NCBI GenBank assembly: GCA_947440875.1
Contig: CANETG010000142.1
Location: forward strand, 1-6,756
Direction: 5' to 3'
From: Bacteriovoracaceae bacterium
GTDB lineage: Bacteria > Bdellovibrionota > Bacteriovoracia > Bacteriovoracales > Bacteriovoracaceae
DNA length: 6,756 nt
Positions 5,185-6,756 of this stretch are shown here, in pieces (the first letter of the stretch is position 1; each line of letters starts with the position of its first letter). The notes under the pieces were generated by a model, which saw only the letters and a list, made by a program, of their open reading frames with translations, had not been told where the DNA came from and did not search any database. The position numbers and the translations under genes were made by a program.

Positions 5185-6543
5185 ATGTCAGTGCGAGAAC
5201 TCTTCGGAACAGATGGTATTCGCGGTAAGGCAAACACTTATCCGATGACCGGTGAAATTGCGTTCGTTCTTGGTCGCGCAGTGACCAGCTATTTTCAGAA
5301 AAATTTTTCTCGAAAACCTTTGATCATCATCGGGAAAGATACCAGGCTTTCTTGTTACATGCTTGAGCAGGCGTTTTCTGCGGGCGTGTGTTCTCAAGGT
5401 GGGCGCGCGATTCTGACCGGGCCACTCCCGACTCCAGGTGTCGCCTTCGTCACCCAAAGCATGCGCGCAGACGCAGGTGTGATGATTTCGGCATCTCATA
5501 ATTCTTTTGAAGACAATGGGATTAAAATTTTTGATCGGACGGGACATAAACTCCCCGATGAAATTGAACTCGAGCTCGAGAAGATGGTTCTTGATCCGAG
5601 TCTCATTGCTGGGAAAACTGGCGAAGAACTTGGGAACGCCAGACGTCTTGATGAAGTCATTGGCCGCTACATTGTTCATACCAAAGCGGCACTTTCGGAC
5701 CAGTACTCACTAGAAGGTTTGCGCATTGTCGTCGACGGCGCTCACGGCGCTGGCTATAAACTCGCACCCATGGTCTTCGAAGAATTAGGTGCAGAAGTCA
5801 TTTCGATCGGAAGCTCTCCCAATGGCGTCAACATTAACCAAGGATGTGGGGCACTTCATCCCCAACTCTGTGCTCAGCAGGTGAAAAAATTTCGTGCTGA
5901 TCTTGGTGTTTGTCTCGATGGAGATGGCGACCGGCTCACGATCGTCGATAGAAATGGAGAAGTCATTCACGGCGATAAGCTCTTTGGTCTATGTGGCAAA
6001 TTTCTTTTAGATAACCAAGAAATCGGACACTCCAAAGAAGTGGTGGGAACGGTCATGAGTAATTTTGGAGTGGAGTCTTACTTAAACAAATTGGGTCTTA
6101 AGTTTTCTCGCACCCAGGTCGGAGATCGGTACATCGTCGAACACATGAGACAGACCGGTGCTCTCTTCGGTGGTGAACCCTCGGGGCATCTGGTGTTCAA
6201 AAAATACTCGACGACCGGCGATGGAATATTAGCGGCACTTAAGGTGATTGAGAGTATTAAGTTTTACGACCGCGATCTTTCTGAACTCACCAATGAAATC
6301 GAGCTTTTTCCCCAAAAAATGGAAAACGTTCTCGTCTCAAAGCGCGTTCCTTTTGATGAAGTCCCTGAAATTCGAAAAGCGATTGAAGCCGCTAATCAAA
6401 AACTCGGATCTGAAGGAAGAACTCTTCTTCGTTATTCCGGCACAGAGCCACTTGCGCGCGTGATGGTTGAGGGGAGAGATTTAAAGCTTGTCAGCGCACT
6501 CTGCGCAGAACTGGCCGGAGTGCTCACGAAGGCCCTGGGGTAA
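5185..6543 (+). CDS. glmM: Phosphoglucosamine mutase GlmM
   Basis: 452 residues, against 445 in E. coli. GlmM converts glucosamine-6-phosphate to glucosamine-1-phosphate, the step before UDP-GlcNAc, which feeds peptidoglycan and LPS. Seen: start MSVRELFGTDGIRG, the same offset as E. coli; phosphoserine loop ISASHN with S104 as the likely phosphorylated serine; magnesium loop DGDGDR (245-250); sugar-binding GGEPSGH (329-335); and phosphate-binding RYSGTEP (416-422). All four domains are complete, so it should be active. The active-site loop reads SHNS rather than the usual SHNP. A GTG nine bases upstream (5176) keeps the frame, but it lacks a ribosome site and itself resembles the Shine-Dalgarno of the ATG at 5185, so I chose 5185. 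The 45-bp gap after cdaR contains part of a promoter candidate. Its stop codon is one base from pdxJ. In Firmicutes GlmM binds and inhibits CdaA, which fits its position here. Confidence 0.98.
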   Translation: MSVRELFGTDGIRGKANTYPMTGEIAFVLGRAVTSYFQKNFSRKPLIIIGKDTRLSCYMLEQAFSAGVCSQGGRAILTGPLPTPGVAFVTQSMRADAGVMISASHNSFEDNGIKIFDRTGHKLPDEIELELEKMVLDPSLIAGKTGEELGNARRLDEVIGRYIVHTKAALSDQYSLEGLRIVVDGAHGAGYKLAPMVFEELGAEVISIGSSPNGVNINQGCGALHPQLCAQQVKKFRADLGVCLDGDGDRLTIVDRNGEVIHGDKLFGLCGKFLLDNQEIGHSKEVVGTVMSNFGVESYLNKLGLKFSRTQVGDRYIVEHMRQTGALFGGEPSGHLVFKKYSTTGDGILAALKVIESIKFYDRDLSELTNEIELFPQKMENVLVSKRVPFDEVPEIRKAIEAANQKLGSEGRTLLRYSGTEPLARVMVEGRDLKLVSALCAELAGVLTKALG

Positions 6544-6544
6544 T

Positions 6545-6756
6545 ATGAAATACGCTCGTCTTGGTGTGAACATTGATCACGTCGCCACTCTTCGCCAACA
6601 GCGAGGAGAATTTTATCCTGATGTTGTTCGCGCCGCCGATGTTGCTTTGGCGACGGGAGCTGACCAAATCACCATCCATTTGCGGGAAGACCGGCGTCAC
6701 ATTCAAGACCGAGACGTTCCGGCAATTCATAGCATGTGCCAGAAGATGGCAATGCC
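6545..6756 (+). CDS. pdxJ: Pyridoxine 5'-phosphate synthase PdxJ (5' part, runs off right edge)
   Basis: 70 complete codons are present, against about 240 in the family. PdxJ condenses 1-deoxyxylulose 5-phosphate with 3-amino-2-oxopropyl phosphate to make pyridoxine 5'-phosphate, the ring-closing step of the DXP-dependent vitamin B6 pathway. The N-terminus is clearly diagnostic: LGVNIDHVATLRQQRG (6-21) and TIHLREDRRHIQDRD (43-57), with H45 and R50 matching conserved active-site positions of the E. coli enzyme at identical numbering. The catalytic glutamate (E72 in E. coli) lies just past the window. The ATG is one base after the glmM stop, and GGGG (6537-6540) inside the end of glmM is the only nearby ribosome-site candidate, so translation is probably coupled to glmM. 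The presence of PdxJ indicates the proteobacterial B6 route rather than PdxST. Confidence 0.97.
   Translation, partial: MKYARLGVNIDHVATLRQQRGEFYPDVVRAADVALATGADQITIHLREDRRHIQDRDVPAIHSMCQKMAM

Noticed and set aside
5188..5679. 163-codon open frame on the minus strand
   Set aside because: It is antisense to glmM across its catalytic serine region and has no recognisable domain.

Overview
The window is chromosomal, gene-dense, Gram-negative-type DNA of moderate GC with no mobile elements, CRISPR arrays or RNA genes that I can see. An outer-membrane-type lipoprotein signal, a sigma-54-activator-like regulator with a PilZ domain, and a cdaA-cdaR-glmM cluster followed by pdxJ suggest a deltaproteobacterial or Bdellovibrionota-like (Oligoflexia/Bdellovibrio group) organism. 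That placement is an inference from gene content only; no marker gene fixes it.

Layout. (1) Positions 1-416, minus strand: the 5' part of a lipoprotein with an M14 / aspartoacylase-type zinc-hydrolase HGDE motif, running off the left edge. (2) Positions 454-1215, plus strand: a RimK-like ATP-grasp ligase divergent from it, with only 37 bp between the start codons. (3) Positions 1316-3286: a 656-residue regulator with PilZ-like, GAF, NtrC-like AAA+ and Fis-type HTH domains. Its AAA+ domain lacks the GAFTGA loop, both arginine-finger positions and the sensor II arginine. (4) Positions 3298-3345: two consecutive hairpins, the second a clear rho-independent terminator. (5) Positions 3407-6756: cdaA (diadenylate cyclase), cdaR (YbbR-domain membrane partner), glmM (phosphoglucosamine mutase) and the start of pdxJ (pyridoxine 5'-phosphate synthase), all on the plus strand and closely packed.

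How the genes may work together. The right half is the conserved c-di-AMP/cell-wall-precursor module: CdaA makes c-di-AMP at the membrane, CdaR is its extracytoplasmic partner, and GlmM makes glucosamine-1-phosphate for peptidoglycan and LPS and is a known CdaA inhibitor in Firmicutes. cdaA and cdaR overlap by four bases. A good promoter-like sequence with an extended -10 lies across the cdaR-glmM junction, so glmM-pdxJ may also be expressed separately. The left half pairs a cytoplasmic peptide-bond-forming ligase of the RimK family with an exported hydrolase of a family that removes amino acids or acyl groups; a functional link is only suggested by the shared short divergent region.

The most unusual item is the regulator: a bacterial enhancer-binding-protein fold that keeps its nucleotide-binding motifs and DNA-binding domain but has lost the parts needed to remodel sigma-54 polymerase. 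It is fused to two possible ligand-sensing domains, one with a complete NKFDE motif.
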